A stretch of 64,000 bases of DNA, taken from Flavobacterium sp. DG2-3 (GTDB taxonomy: Bacteria; Bacteroidota; Bacteroidia; Flavobacteriales; Flavobacteriaceae). Shown here one piece after another: positions 35,943 to 45,024 of the stretch (positions are counted from its first letter, which is position 1; every line of letters begins with the position of its first letter). The stretch covers positions 186,001 to 250,000 of the forward strand of contig NZ_JAVAMB010000006.1 in assembly GCF_030730925.1 (NCBI RefSeq), read 5' to 3'. Both the position numbers and the translations under genes were made by a program. The notes beneath the pieces are model-generated. The model did no database searches. It was given only the letters and a program-made list of their open reading frames with translations, and was not told the DNA's origin.

Positions 35943-37619
35943 TTATGCCTTAACATAAGCATCATCGTGAACATTGGCAACTGCTCTTCCTGATGGATCG
36001 TTTAGGTTTTTGAAAGCTTCATCCCACTCCAAAGCAATTTTTGTACTACAAGCCACACTTGCTTCTTGAGGTACACATAATGCTGCTGCATCGCTTGGAA
36101 AATGTTCTGTAAAAATAGAACGGTAATAATACTCTTCTTTTGAAGTTGGTGTCTGCAATGGGAATTTAAATCTCGCGTTTGCCAATTGCTCGTCCGAAAC
36201 TTCTCTTGCCACTACTTCTTTCAAAGTATCAATCCAGCTGTATCCTACTCCATCAGAAAACTGCTCTTTTTGTCTCCAAGCTACACTTTCTGGAAGCATA
36301 TCTTCAAAAGCTTTACGAACAACCCATTTTTCCATCGGGTGCTCTTTGTTGATCATTTTATCTTGTGGATTGATGCGCATGGCAACATCCATAAATTCTT
36401 TGTCTAAGAAAGGCACACGCCCTTCGATTCCCCAAGCTGCTAAACTTTTGTTAGCACGTAAACAGTCGTACATATGAAGTTTTCCTAATTTACGAACGTT
36501 TTCTTCGTGGAATTCTCTTGCGTTTGGCGCTTTGTGAAAATATAAATATCCTCCGAAAAGCTCATCTGCCCCTTCTCCCGAAAGAACCATTTTGATTCCC
36601 ATAGATTTAATCACTCTCGCCATTAACCACATTGGAGTCGAAGCTCTAACTGTAGTTACATCATACGTTTCTAAGTTGTAAATTACATCACGAACTGCAT
36701 CTAAACCTTCTTGGATTGTAAATTTAATTTCGTGGTGAATAGTTCCAATATGATCTGCTACTTTTCTCGCTGCTGCTAAATCTGGCGAACCTTCTAAACC
36801 AACTGAAAAAGAGTGCAATTGCGGATACCAAGCATCTGTAGTATCATCTGACTCAATTCTTTTTTGAGCGAATTTTTTAGCTACAGCTGAAGTAATAGAA
36901 GAATCTAAACCTCCAGAAAGTAAAACCCCGTAAGGAACATCACTCATTAATTGTCTGTGAACTGCTGCTTCTAGCGCTTCTTTAATTGCAGGAATACTTG
37001 TTTCATTATCTTTAACTGCATCATATTCTGTCCAGTCTCTTTTGTACCACTGTACAAATTCTCCATCTTTACTTGATAAATAGTGTCCCGGAGGAAACAA
37101 TTCGATTTTTGTACAATATCCTTCTAAAGCTTTTAACTCAGAAGCCACATAAAAAGTTCCGTGCTGATCCCATCCAATATATAATGGAATAATTCCCATA
37201 TGGTCACGAGCTACAAAATATTCATCTTTATCAACATCGTAGATTGCGAAACCGAAGATTCCGTTTAATTCGTCAACGAAACTTACTCCTTTTTCTTTGT
37301 ATAAAGCCAAAATAACTTCACAGTCACTTTCAGTTTGAAAGTTATATTTACCCGCAAATTGTTTACGCAGCTCTCTGTGGTTGTAGATTTCCCCATTTGC
37401 AGCCAAAACCAATTTTTTATCTTCTGTAAATAAAGGTTGTTTTCCAGACGCTGGATCTACAATTGCCAAACGCTCGTGAGAAAGAATTGCTTTATCATTG
37501 CTGTAAATTCCGCTCCAGTCTGGTCCGCGGTGACGAATGATTTTTGACATTTCTAATACTTGAGGTCTTAACGCTTCGGCTTTTTGTTTAAGATCAAAGG
37601 CACATACAATTCCACACAT
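35943..37619 (-). CDS. asnB: Asparagine synthetase B (glutamine-hydrolysing)
   Basis: A 558-residue enzyme making asparagine from aspartate, ATP and glutamine. Its glutaminase site is complete: Cys2 (MCGIVCAFD), Arg in SHERLAIVD, Asn in AANGEIYNH and Asp in ESDCEVI. The synthetase domain has the PPi loop LSGGLDSS, SFSVGLEGSPD, LSGEGADELFGG and RVPFLD. It is the normal counterpart of the degenerate paralogue next to it (34008-35624), and each gene has its own terminator. A 7-of-8 -7 box (CATCTTTG on the minus strand) is at 37660-37667. Confidence 0.96.
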   Translation of the reverse strand: MCGIVCAFDLKQKAEALRPQVLEMSKIIRHRGPDWSGIYSNDKAILSHERLAIVDPASGKQPLFTEDKKLVLAANGEIYNHRELRKQFAGKYNFQTESDCEVILALYKEKGVSFVDELNGIFGFAIYDVDKDEYFVARDHMGIIPLYIGWDQHGTFYVASELKALEGYCTKIELFPPGHYLSSKDGEFVQWYKRDWTEYDAVKDNETSIPAIKEALEAAVHRQLMSDVPYGVLLSGGLDSSITSAVAKKFAQKRIESDDTTDAWYPQLHSFSVGLEGSPDLAAARKVADHIGTIHHEIKFTIQEGLDAVRDVIYNLETYDVTTVRASTPMWLMARVIKSMGIKMVLSGEGADELFGGYLYFHKAPNAREFHEENVRKLGKLHMYDCLRANKSLAAWGIEGRVPFLDKEFMDVAMRINPQDKMINKEHPMEKWVVRKAFEDMLPESVAWRQKEQFSDGVGYSWIDTLKEVVAREVSDEQLANARFKFPLQTPTSKEEYYYRSIFTEHFPSDAAALCVPQEASVACSTKIALEWDEAFKNLNDPSGRAVANVHDDAYVKA

Positions 37620-38090
37620 AATTCTATATTTTTATTTTTTAAATTTTAATTTGATAGGGCAAAGATGGAGTATTAGTTACAATTGAAAAACACAATAATC
37701 GATTTTAATTTCAATTTAAAACCACAATTAAGCATTTACATATAAAATGTAAAATTTTGATATCAAAAAAAGCTTGAAACTTGAAAATTTCAATTTTGAA
37801 CAGAAAATTGCTTTAAAACTGAAAGTTTTAATCAAATTTTTAAATTAATTTTTGAGTTATTTCTTTATGAATGAAAGATTCGTAAAGAGAAGAAGAAAAG
37901 TTGTTTTGGAATTATGGTTTATGCAAGAACATAGTGTTTGTCATTTCCTAATTCCGAGTGAAGATCTAAAGTAATAATCTCGCAAAGTCGCTAAGACGCA
38001 AAGTTTCTTAATTGAAGGAATGGTCGGATTTAAATTACGTAACCTTTGTCAAAGTTTGAAACTTTGACAAAGGTGATGACGAAGTGAAAC
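37620..38090. other. 471-bp gene-free gap with low-complexity and palindromic DNA
   Basis: The part next to asnB carries its upstream region. The middle is AT-rich low-complexity DNA. Near 37978-38003 are words of the kind CGCAAAGTCGCTAAGACGCAAAG, and 38043-38073 is a perfect palindrome. A 35-codon frame at 37868-37975 shows no recognisable protein. Confidence 0.6.
38043..38073. repeat. 31-nt perfect palindrome
   Basis: CCTTTGTCAAAGTTT at 38043-38057 and its exact reverse complement at 38059-38073 are separated by one base (G). It lies 18 bp beyond the 3' end of the GreA-like gene and may terminate it, though no U tract follows. Confidence 0.85.
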
Positions 38091-38540
38091 TTACTCTACA
38101 CTTTCTATAGTATAATGCGTCTTATTAATTTCAAATTGAAAACCAGCTTTATTCCCCATCAAATGTGCTCCAAGCGGAGATTGTGGAGACAGCGCAATAA
38201 CATTAATTCCGTCAATAGCGATTTTTGGAAGTGCAACACTTACATATAAATAAATGCCGTTGGCTTTTACCAAACTTCCTAAACTGATGTTTTCTGTAGT
38301 TTTTGAAGGATCAATTTTTTCTAAAATCGCTATTTGAGCAATCGCTTCCTTCAATTTATTCGTAAGCTTTTCCTGTTCGATATGCATCATCGACAAAGCC
38401 GTTTCGTGCTTATCGCCGGCAGAACCTTTGGCATCGTTTTTAGAATCTTCGGTTAAGTTCGAAATCATGTCTTTAAAAACATCGATTCTATCTTGAACCA
38501 TTTGAGTGTAATGAGAGTATATTTTTTCTTTGAAGTCCAT
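38091..38540 (-). CDS. GreA/GreB-like protein
   Basis: About 149 residues from the ATG at 38540 (MDFKEKIYSHYTQM). The frame extends to 38573 but that part is intergenic repeat. An N-terminal helical, coiled-coil-like region (~1-85, with HIEQEKLTNKLKEAIAQI) is followed by a C-terminal fold with ISLGSLVKANG, then SPQSPLGAHLMGNKAGFQF, which matches the GreA C-terminal pattern (SPLG...L.GKK.GD). Canonical GreA cleaves backtracked RNA through RNA polymerase. The acidic loop residues of GreA are not clearly present, so this may be a Gre-factor-like RNA polymerase binder rather than a cleavage factor. Confidence 0.65.
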   Translation of the reverse strand: MDFKEKIYSHYTQMVQDRIDVFKDMISNLTEDSKNDAKGSAGDKHETALSMMHIEQEKLTNKLKEAIAQIAILEKIDPSKTTENISLGSLVKANGIYLYVSVALPKIAIDGINVIALSPQSPLGAHLMGNKAGFQFEINKTHYTIESVE

Positions 38541-38550
38541 AGTTAATTTT

Positions 38551-38749
38551 GCCACGAAAGTGCTAAGACACAAAGATCGTTAAAAAGCATTTAAATATCT
38601 TACTGCTTAAGGAATTTCTATTTCTACAATTACAAAAATTTAAAAAGCCACAAATTCACGAATTTACTCCAAAAAATCCATGAATCCGTGGCTTAAAAAA
38701 AAGGCACTTCTATATTAATATACTCTTTGTGTCTTAGTGTCTTTGTGGC
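38551..38749. repeat. Nested inverted repeats between the GreA-like and barrel genes
   Basis: The outer arms at 38551-38575 (GCCACGAAAGTGCTAAGACA...) and 38725-38749 are imperfect reverse complements (about 21 of 25). An inner pair, 38645-38664 and 38675-38694 (AAGCCACAAATTCACGAATT), matches at about 16 of 20. The words CTAAGACACAAAG and GCCAC recur. Confidence 0.75.
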
Positions 38750-38758
38750 TAAACGATA

Positions 38759-40510
38759 TTAAAAATCAAATTTATAATTAGCTCCTCCAAGAATCTGGAA
38801 TCCTTGCACCGGATAATTTAACCATTTTTGATAAGCTTGATTTCCAATATTATTTGCTTTCAAGAAAAACGTTAAACGTTCGCTGAATTTATAACCTACA
38901 TGAGCATTGGCATCAAAATAGCTTTTCAGCGTTGTAATGACTGGATCAACTGTCAAATTTAAATTCGATTGCATATCTTTTCTTTCGCCCACATAAAACA
39001 CATTCAATCCTGCGTACCATTGCTTAGTAATACTAACGTCTAAAGTTGAACTTAATTTCATTGATGGCAAATTCCATGCTTCGACATTATTATCTGTACT
39101 ATAACTATTAAAAGTTCCGTTGATTCCGAAAGTTACATTCTGAGAAAAATCGGCTTTTAATTCTCCGTAGAAACGGAAAGTTCTAATATCTTCATACACT
39201 ACGCCAAACGAGTTTCCGAAAGCGTAATCTTCGTTTGTAACAACTTCAGTATAATCATTGGCTTTAAACAATGCTTTATCTTTTTCGTTTAAATAAGAAG
39301 CGGTCAAGTTATAATTAACATTATTAGCCAATTTTCCTTTTAGTCCAGCAAAAACATTATACTGCGTGCTAGACGGACGCATATTTAAAGTTGGAGACAA
39401 AAACGGATTATCGGTTACAAAATCTGCATAAGAATTCTGGTTCAAAGCTCCATTTACCCCTGTGTAGAAAATCATCAAATCGCCAACCAGTCTGTAAGAA
39501 GCGTTTACTTTTGGATAGAAATAAAATTTGTTTCCGCTGTTTTCAGAATCTGCGCTGTAATAAACTCCCGCACCTAATTCAAGAGTCCATTCATTTTCAT
39601 TGATTACAAAACTTGGTTCGATTCCAACATTTGTAAAACTATATTTTAAAGCTTCTGTATTGTCTTGGAAATAATTATTCTTGAAAGAACCGCTTACGTG
39701 ATCTACAATAACGTTTGTTTTAATCGCCTGATCCATTACGTCAACAGTAAAAGTCGGTTTTACATAAAAACGATTTTCTGATGAAGAATAACTGTCTGAA
39801 AAATGAGTGAATTTTGTAGACAGTTTACTGAAAATACTTTCTGCAAATTCTGCATTTCCGCCCAGCCAAATCGTATTATAAGAATGATCCGGATTAATGC
39901 TGTTTACCAAATCATAACGCTGATCTGGAATTGTCGATCCAAAATCTGAAGGAAGTCCATACCAATTATAAATCTGATTTTGATACCCTAAATCTACTCC
40001 CCAAGTTACATCTCTATTATTCTGTCCGTAACCTACATTAATTGCCGTATCGTAGAATTCATCATTCAATTCCACATCTTTAATTCCGCCTTGAGACGAA
40101 TGATGGCGGAACATTCCTGCCACATAATCATTGTTTCCTAAATCCTGATTTACAAACAATTCAGCATTTAAAGTGCTATAATTACCCAAACCTAAAGTAG
40201 CATAATTATTGAACAATCTTTCTTTCTTTGCTTTTTCTACGCCTTCTGCTTTTCCTTTAGAAGGAGTAAAAGTTGATGCCACGGGAACAGACAAAATACT
40301 GTACTTTATGACTTCTTTCGGCTGATTTCCGCTGTCGTCAAGCGAAGGTGTTTCTTTCACTTTAAAAGCATCTGAAATAGTTGGCGAATACGGTTTTACA
40401 ACATTTACTGTCTCGGTTCCGATACTTTCGTTTTTCTTCTGTGCGATCGAAAACTGAGCAGCAAATAACACTAACAAAATGATAATTTTATGTCGGCAGT
40501 TTAATTTCAT
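38759..40510 (-). CDS. Outer-membrane beta-barrel protein, plugless TonB-receptor-like
   Basis: About 583 residues from the ATG at 40510 (MKLNCRHKIIILL). The frame reaches 40531 but the shorter form starts at the signal peptide (ending FSIAQ). A linker of ~80 residues contains TVNVVKPYSPTISDAFKV. The rest is beta-barrel to the terminal Phe in GGANYKFDF. Some annotation schemes would call it a TonB-dependent receptor, but I see no plug domain. It shares strand and neighbourhood with the 1007-residue TPR protein at 41667, separated from it by a PhzF gene. Function unknown. An outer-membrane partner of the TPR protein is an inference from proximity. Confidence 0.75.
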   Translation of the reverse strand: MKLNCRHKIIILLVLFAAQFSIAQKKNESIGTETVNVVKPYSPTISDAFKVKETPSLDDSGNQPKEVIKYSILSVPVASTFTPSKGKAEGVEKAKKERLFNNYATLGLGNYSTLNAELFVNQDLGNNDYVAGMFRHHSSQGGIKDVELNDEFYDTAINVGYGQNNRDVTWGVDLGYQNQIYNWYGLPSDFGSTIPDQRYDLVNSINPDHSYNTIWLGGNAEFAESIFSKLSTKFTHFSDSYSSSENRFYVKPTFTVDVMDQAIKTNVIVDHVSGSFKNNYFQDNTEALKYSFTNVGIEPSFVINENEWTLELGAGVYYSADSENSGNKFYFYPKVNASYRLVGDLMIFYTGVNGALNQNSYADFVTDNPFLSPTLNMRPSSTQYNVFAGLKGKLANNVNYNLTASYLNEKDKALFKANDYTEVVTNEDYAFGNSFGVVYEDIRTFRFYGELKADFSQNVTFGINGTFNSYSTDNNVEAWNLPSMKLSSTLDVSITKQWYAGLNVFYVGERKDMQSNLNLTVDPVITTLKSYFDANAHVGYKFSERLTFFLKANNIGNQAYQKWLNYPVQGFQILGGANYKFDF

Positions 40511-40554
40511 ATTTCTTTCTTTTGAGAGCATTATTTAGAGAAAAGAAAATAGAA

Positions 40555-40695
40555 TAAAGAGAATAGAATTCTCATTTTTCTACATTTTCTCATTTCATTT
40601 GCTCTACATTTTTTGTTCTATTTTCTATATTCTAAAATCTGTGTTCTATTCTCTATATTCTTAAATCTAAAATCTACAGTCTTAAATCTAAAATT
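40555..40695. repeat. Low-complexity inverted-repeat DNA between the barrel and PhzF genes
   Basis: The words ATAGAATAAAGAGAATAGAA on one side and GTTCTATTCTCTATATTC on the other are imperfect inverted copies. The right end reiterates AAATCTAAAATCTA, a word that also appears inside the DegT gene at 51698-51732. Confidence 0.65.
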
Positions 40696-40697
40696 AA

Positions 40698-41561
40698 TTA
40701 AGCTTCCCACTCCCCTTTGGCCACAAACTGAGTTTTTCCTCCTATTGTAATATCGTATTGATCGTTGGCTAATTTTCCTTTCAAATGAATCTGAGAAGGG
40801 CGCCCCATATAATCTCCCTGATAATTGATTTTTTCAATTTCTGGCGAATGGTATTTTAAAAGATAAGCTTGCAGACAAGTACTTGCGCTTCCTGTCGCCG
40901 CGTCCTCTTTCAGCTGATTGTGTTCAATATATAAAAGTCTGCTTGCCAGTTTACCATCTTCAAAACTATAGAAATACAATCCTTGGTGATCGGTTTTGCA
41001 ATGCTGTTTCAGCCATTTATCTGTTTTGTCTTTATCTAAAGCCAGATTTTCTAAAGCTCTTTTACTATTTAAGGGCACGATTACAAAAGCACTTCCTGTT
41101 GTCACTTCCTGAATTAGATATTGATTGTCAAAATCATCAATTGTCAAATTGCTGAAAGACGGAAAATCTTCTTTTCCGAAAACATCCCAAAACTTTGGTT
41201 GTGCTGCTTTTAACCAAATCAAGTCTTCTGATTGCTTAATTTGAATTGGCCCAATCGGAACTTCAACTGTTATATTTTCAGGCGAATTTTCAAAAACTTT
41301 GTTCATCAAAACCCACGAAGTCCCAATAATTGGATGCCCTGCAAACTGCATTTCTTGAGACGGAGTAAAAATTCTGATCTCCGCTTTATTCTTTTCTTTG
41401 TCCAGTTTCGTAATAAATGTGCTTTCTGAAAAATTCATCTCAAGCGCTATCTGCTGCATTTCTTTCGAACTTAAATTTCCAGCATCTAAAAAAACCGCCA
41501 GCTGATTTCCAGCATATTTTTTATCTGTAAAAACATCAACTATGTAAAAAGGTAAACTCAT
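40698..41561 (-). CDS. PhzF family isomerase-like protein
   Basis: A 287-residue protein of the PhzF/diaminopimelate-epimerase fold. FYIVDVFTDKKYAGNQLAVF, then NFSESTFI with the catalytic Glu of the family, FAGHPIIGTSWVL, and GSASTCLQAYLL in the second half. The family covers isomerases such as PhzF, and most bacterial members have no known substrate. No phenazine genes are nearby, so a phenazine role is not suggested. It sits between the TPR and barrel genes, and both of its gaps are filled by inverted-repeat DNA. Confidence 0.9.
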   Translation of the reverse strand: MSLPFYIVDVFTDKKYAGNQLAVFLDAGNLSSKEMQQIALEMNFSESTFITKLDKEKNKAEIRIFTPSQEMQFAGHPIIGTSWVLMNKVFENSPENITVEVPIGPIQIKQSEDLIWLKAAQPKFWDVFGKEDFPSFSNLTIDDFDNQYLIQEVTTGSAFVIVPLNSKRALENLALDKDKTDKWLKQHCKTDHQGLYFYSFEDGKLASRLLYIEHNQLKEDAATGSASTCLQAYLLKYHSPEIEKINYQGDYMGRPSQIHLKGKLANDQYDITIGGKTQFVAKGEWEA

Positions 41562-41580
41562 TGTTTTTCTTGTATTTTGT

Positions 41581-41648
41581 TTTTAGTCCCTAGTCCTTAG
41601 TTGTTATTCTTTAGCGTTTTTCCTATTATTAAGGACTAGGGACTAAAA
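41581..41648. repeat. 19-bp perfect inverted repeat with the word AGTCCCTAGTCCTTA
   Basis: TTTTAGTCCCTAGTCCTTA at 41581-41599 and its exact reverse complement at 41630-41648 are 30 bp apart. The arm is identical to part of the repeat at 13342-13424, 28 kb away. It fills the gap between the TPR stop and the PhzF start. Confidence 0.88.
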
Positions 41649-41666
41649 AACTAAGGACTATAGAGA

Positions 41667-44600
41667 CTATTTGTTAATTGAAGAATTCGTTTTTGACTCT
41701 TCTGATTTAATAGCGCTTAATTCTCTTTTCGCTTCTTCCACCACATCTGGATAATCGGTAAAATTGTTGATTACGTTATCTAGAATATAAGTCGCCTGAT
41801 AACTGTCTTTCAATCCGTAGAAGTTTTTCGCCATTAAGACCAAACCTTTTGCACCATAATATTTGTAAGCCGAATAACTTTTTGCCAGTTTCTGAACCGC
41901 AGTATTCGAAGCTTCAAATTTTCCTTCTTTTGTTTTAAAATAAGCATCATAATACAAAGCTTCAGCAGCCAATTCTCCTTTAGAAGTTGTAGCCAGTTTT
42001 GCATAAGCCGCTTTTGCTTTGTCTTCATTTCCAGTTTGCATTGCGGCACGTGCCACGATAATTTGCGCATCGGCTTTTACGCCTGCATCCGATTTTGGAT
42101 TTTCTAATACTTTATCTGCTGCAACAACCGAATTGTCATAATCTTTTTTATCGTAATAACATTTCATTAAATTGGCTTGCGCAAAAGTTTTATTCTGAGG
42201 ATAATCTGCCTCTTTTTCTAGACTTACCAAAACCGGAATTGCTTTATCGCAATCTTTTGCTTTTAGATAAATCTGAGCCAGTCTGTTTAAAGCCTGCTCT
42301 GTAAATTCGTTTCTTGGCTGATCAATTACATATTGATAATTGGCAATAGATTTTGTTTCAGAACCTTCGGCATACGTTAATTGTCCTAAATAAAAATTAG
42401 CTTCTAACGCATGTAATCCGTTCGGGAATTTGCTTACGTAACCCGCAAAACCAGTACTTGCTGCTTTGCTGTTATTCTGGCTGTATTGTTTGAAAGCTGC
42501 ATCGTAAGTATCATTATCCAATTCTGCATCTGTAACCGAAACAAAATCCAATGTACGAACCCAAGTTGCATATTCGTCTACCTTTCCAGAATCAACATAG
42601 ATTAATCTTGCTGTCGAAACTGCTTCTAAAGCTTCTGGAGTTTTTGGGAATTCTGCCGCCACTTTTTTAAACTTCGTTAAAGCTTGTGCATCACGATCAG
42701 AATTATAGTAGATTAAACCTTGTTTTAAGATTGCTTTTGAAGTAAATGTTCCGTTACCGAATTCAGAAATCAACTGATCGTACGTTTTAATTGCTTGATC
42801 GTTTTTCTTTTCTGCCACATACGTATTTCCTAATTCGAACAAAGCATCATCTCTGTACGATGATTTTTTGTACATCTGAAGGAAATTATTCAACTCGTCT
42901 ACTTTCTTCGCATTATTTGACATAAATCCATAAGAAAGCGCTTTTTGAAACTGAGCATAATCTGCATCTACACCTTTCGCCGAGATTGCTTTCGCGTAAG
43001 CTTCATTTGCAGCACTGTATTTAGAAGTCACAAAACGGCAATCTCCTAAACGCAAATACGAATCGTTTAAACGAACTTTATCTGAAGGCGATTGATCAAT
43101 CTGAGCTTGAAAAGAATTTGCAGCCTGATCGTATTCTTTCAGTTTGAAGTACGTGTAACCAATATTGTAGTTGATATTTTTATATTCGTCAGTCGATTTT
43201 GCAGCAGCCATTCCGGCAAATTGCTTGTACGTTAATAATGCGTTTTGCATATCATCGTTCAAATATTCTGTTTCTGCTTTCCAGAAAGTGGCACGTGCTG
43301 TAAATTCAGGAGTTTTTTGTTCGCTTATCGCGCTTTTAAACAGTTTACCCGCTTCCTGATAATTATTCTCATTGTACAATTCTAATCCACGATAAAAAAG
43401 TACTTTTTGATACGCTGCTTTATTTTCTGCAGTTCTATTTTTTTCTAATAAAGCCAGTGCTTCTTTGTAGTTTTTAGAAGAAATATAAGAATCGACCAAT
43501 AATTTCTCTACCTCAGCACGGCTTGCATTATTCGGATATTTTTTAAGGAAATCTAATAAAATTCCAGGAACAGCTTGGTACGCGTTTCCAATATCATAAC
43601 TCAATTTTGCATAGTTTAACGCAGCATCTTCTTGAATCTGTGCATTAAAATCCATTTCTGAAGCATTTTTAAAAGCATTTAAAGCTTCTTGCTTTTTACC
43701 AATATTCAGATAACTCAAACCTAAATGATAGTACGCATTTTGAGCCACAAAATCTTTTCCTTCAATAATTTTGTTAAATTGAGAAATTGCTTTTTCGTAG
43801 TTTTTCTGCTCGTAATACGCATAACCTAACTGATAAAAATCGGTATTATTCCACTTCCCTTTTTTACCTGCATATTGCTCTAAATATGGAATTGCTTTTC
43901 CGTATTGTTTTAGGTTGAAATAACTTTCTCCTATAATTTTATTTAGTTCCGATTTTTCAATTTCATTTGATTTGCCCATCGCCTGCTGACCTAAATCAAT
44001 TGCTTTTTGGAAATTTCCAAGTTTGAAATTCATATCAGCTTGATAGTACGACAGTTTTTCTTTGTATTTTTCTTCTCCCGAAACCTCATCAAAATATTTT
44101 GTAGCTTCTTTATAATCATCTCCTTCATAAGCCATAAAACCTAAGTAATATTTGGCTTGAGAACCGTATTCTTTAGAATTTACTACTTTATTAAAATAGT
44201 TCGTCGCTTCTTTTTTCTTTTTAGCATTAAAATAGCTGTAGCCTTTCATAAAGTTAAACTTATCAGACTCAGCTTTGCTCATGTAGCTTTCATCAACTTT
44301 ATCAAACCACATTAACGCTTTTGGATAATTTCCCTGTTCGAAGAAAAATTGCGCTGCTTCTATATAAGCCTGATTTTGCTTCGTACTTGTTGGATAATCA
44401 TTAACAAACTGTTCTACCAAAGCATCAGCATTTGCCTTATTCGTTCTTATAGCGCAATTAGCAATATAAAAAGCACAATCCGATTTCACTTCCTCGGTAA
44501 TTGCGGTATTTTCATTGTTTTTTACGTGCTCAAAAATAAGTTGAGCCGAGGCATATTGTTTGTCGTTATATAAAGCCAGTGCTTTGTCAAAATCCTTTAA

Positions 44601-44690
44601 TTCGTAAGTGTAAATAGCTGATTTTTGTGCGGAAGCTATAGTCGAAGCAAGGAAAATTTGGAATAAAAAGAACCTGGAAAGTTTACGCAT
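41667..44690 (-). CDS. Large periplasmic TPR protein
   Basis: A 1007-residue secreted protein. A signal peptide (residues 1-21, ending IASAQ) is followed almost entirely by tetratricopeptide helices: GKAIPYLEQYAGKKGKWN, YYHLGLSYLNIGKKQEALNA, and many further units with the alternating A-x-x-Y-x-x-G pattern. It has no lipobox and no membrane segment. It probably acts as a periplasmic scaffold. The outer-membrane barrel at 38759 is a candidate partner. A perfect minus-strand -7 box TACATTTG lies at 44710-44717, 20 bp before the ATG. Confidence 0.88.
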   Translation of the reverse strand: MRKLSRFFLFQIFLASTIASAQKSAIYTYELKDFDKALALYNDKQYASAQLIFEHVKNNENTAITEEVKSDCAFYIANCAIRTNKANADALVEQFVNDYPTSTKQNQAYIEAAQFFFEQGNYPKALMWFDKVDESYMSKAESDKFNFMKGYSYFNAKKKKEATNYFNKVVNSKEYGSQAKYYLGFMAYEGDDYKEATKYFDEVSGEEKYKEKLSYYQADMNFKLGNFQKAIDLGQQAMGKSNEIEKSELNKIIGESYFNLKQYGKAIPYLEQYAGKKGKWNNTDFYQLGYAYYEQKNYEKAISQFNKIIEGKDFVAQNAYYHLGLSYLNIGKKQEALNAFKNASEMDFNAQIQEDAALNYAKLSYDIGNAYQAVPGILLDFLKKYPNNASRAEVEKLLVDSYISSKNYKEALALLEKNRTAENKAAYQKVLFYRGLELYNENNYQEAGKLFKSAISEQKTPEFTARATFWKAETEYLNDDMQNALLTYKQFAGMAAAKSTDEYKNINYNIGYTYFKLKEYDQAANSFQAQIDQSPSDKVRLNDSYLRLGDCRFVTSKYSAANEAYAKAISAKGVDADYAQFQKALSYGFMSNNAKKVDELNNFLQMYKKSSYRDDALFELGNTYVAEKKNDQAIKTYDQLISEFGNGTFTSKAILKQGLIYYNSDRDAQALTKFKKVAAEFPKTPEALEAVSTARLIYVDSGKVDEYATWVRTLDFVSVTDAELDNDTYDAAFKQYSQNNSKAASTGFAGYVSKFPNGLHALEANFYLGQLTYAEGSETKSIANYQYVIDQPRNEFTEQALNRLAQIYLKAKDCDKAIPVLVSLEKEADYPQNKTFAQANLMKCYYDKKDYDNSVVAADKVLENPKSDAGVKADAQIIVARAAMQTGNEDKAKAAYAKLATTSKGELAAEALYYDAYFKTKEGKFEASNTAVQKLAKSYSAYKYYGAKGLVLMAKNFYGLKDSYQATYILDNVINNFTDYPDVVEEAKRELSAIKSEESKTNSSINK

Positions 44691-44709
44691 TTTAATAATA
44701 TTTAGTATT

Positions 44710-44717
44710 CAAATGTA
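44710..44717 (-). promoter_or_regulatory. -7 box of the TPR gene
   Basis: CAAATGTA on the + strand is TACATTTG on the minus strand, a perfect TAnnTTTG. It would give a very short leader of about 13 nt. Confidence 0.5.
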
Positions 44718-44842
44718 TCATTTTTATACGGTTTATAACGAAACGTTTCAAGCTTTTATTATCTTTAAAAAATTAAACTTCTTCATTTTTTTTAACAAAT
44801 CAATCTCAAAATATTGGTTCTCAAAGCGTATAAAATAATTTA

Positions 44843-44931
44843 AAACCATATAAGTTATATAAGTAAATATAAATAAGTCGTAAAATTTTAGCCCAGTTTT
44901 ACTGAATGAACTTATATGGCTTATATGGTTT
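44843..44931. repeat. 22-bp inverted repeat in the TPR-ftsE gap
   Basis: The arm at 44843-44864 (AAACCATATAAGTTATATAA...) and the arm at 44910-44931 are reverse complements at 20 of 22 positions, 45 bp apart. The word ATATAAG/CTTATAT recurs. The 334-bp gap 44691-45024 otherwise holds only upstream DNA for the two divergent genes. Confidence 0.8.
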
Positions 44932-45024
44932 AATTACATTTAAACTTTTTCATAAGAATTCATTTAAATTTATTTTGAATCCAAGCGTTATCTTATTACT
45001 TTTACCATTCAAACCAATTTTATT

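Noticed and set aside
37868..37975. 35-codon frame (MNERFVKRRRK...) in the 471-bp gap after asnB
   Set aside because: No start signal, no recognisable domain and no neighbour to pair with. It lies in a gap rich in repeat words, so it is probably chance.
40698..41561. Phenazine biosynthesis function for the PhzF protein
   Set aside because: No other phenazine genes in the window. The PhzF family is broad and mostly unrelated to phenazines.
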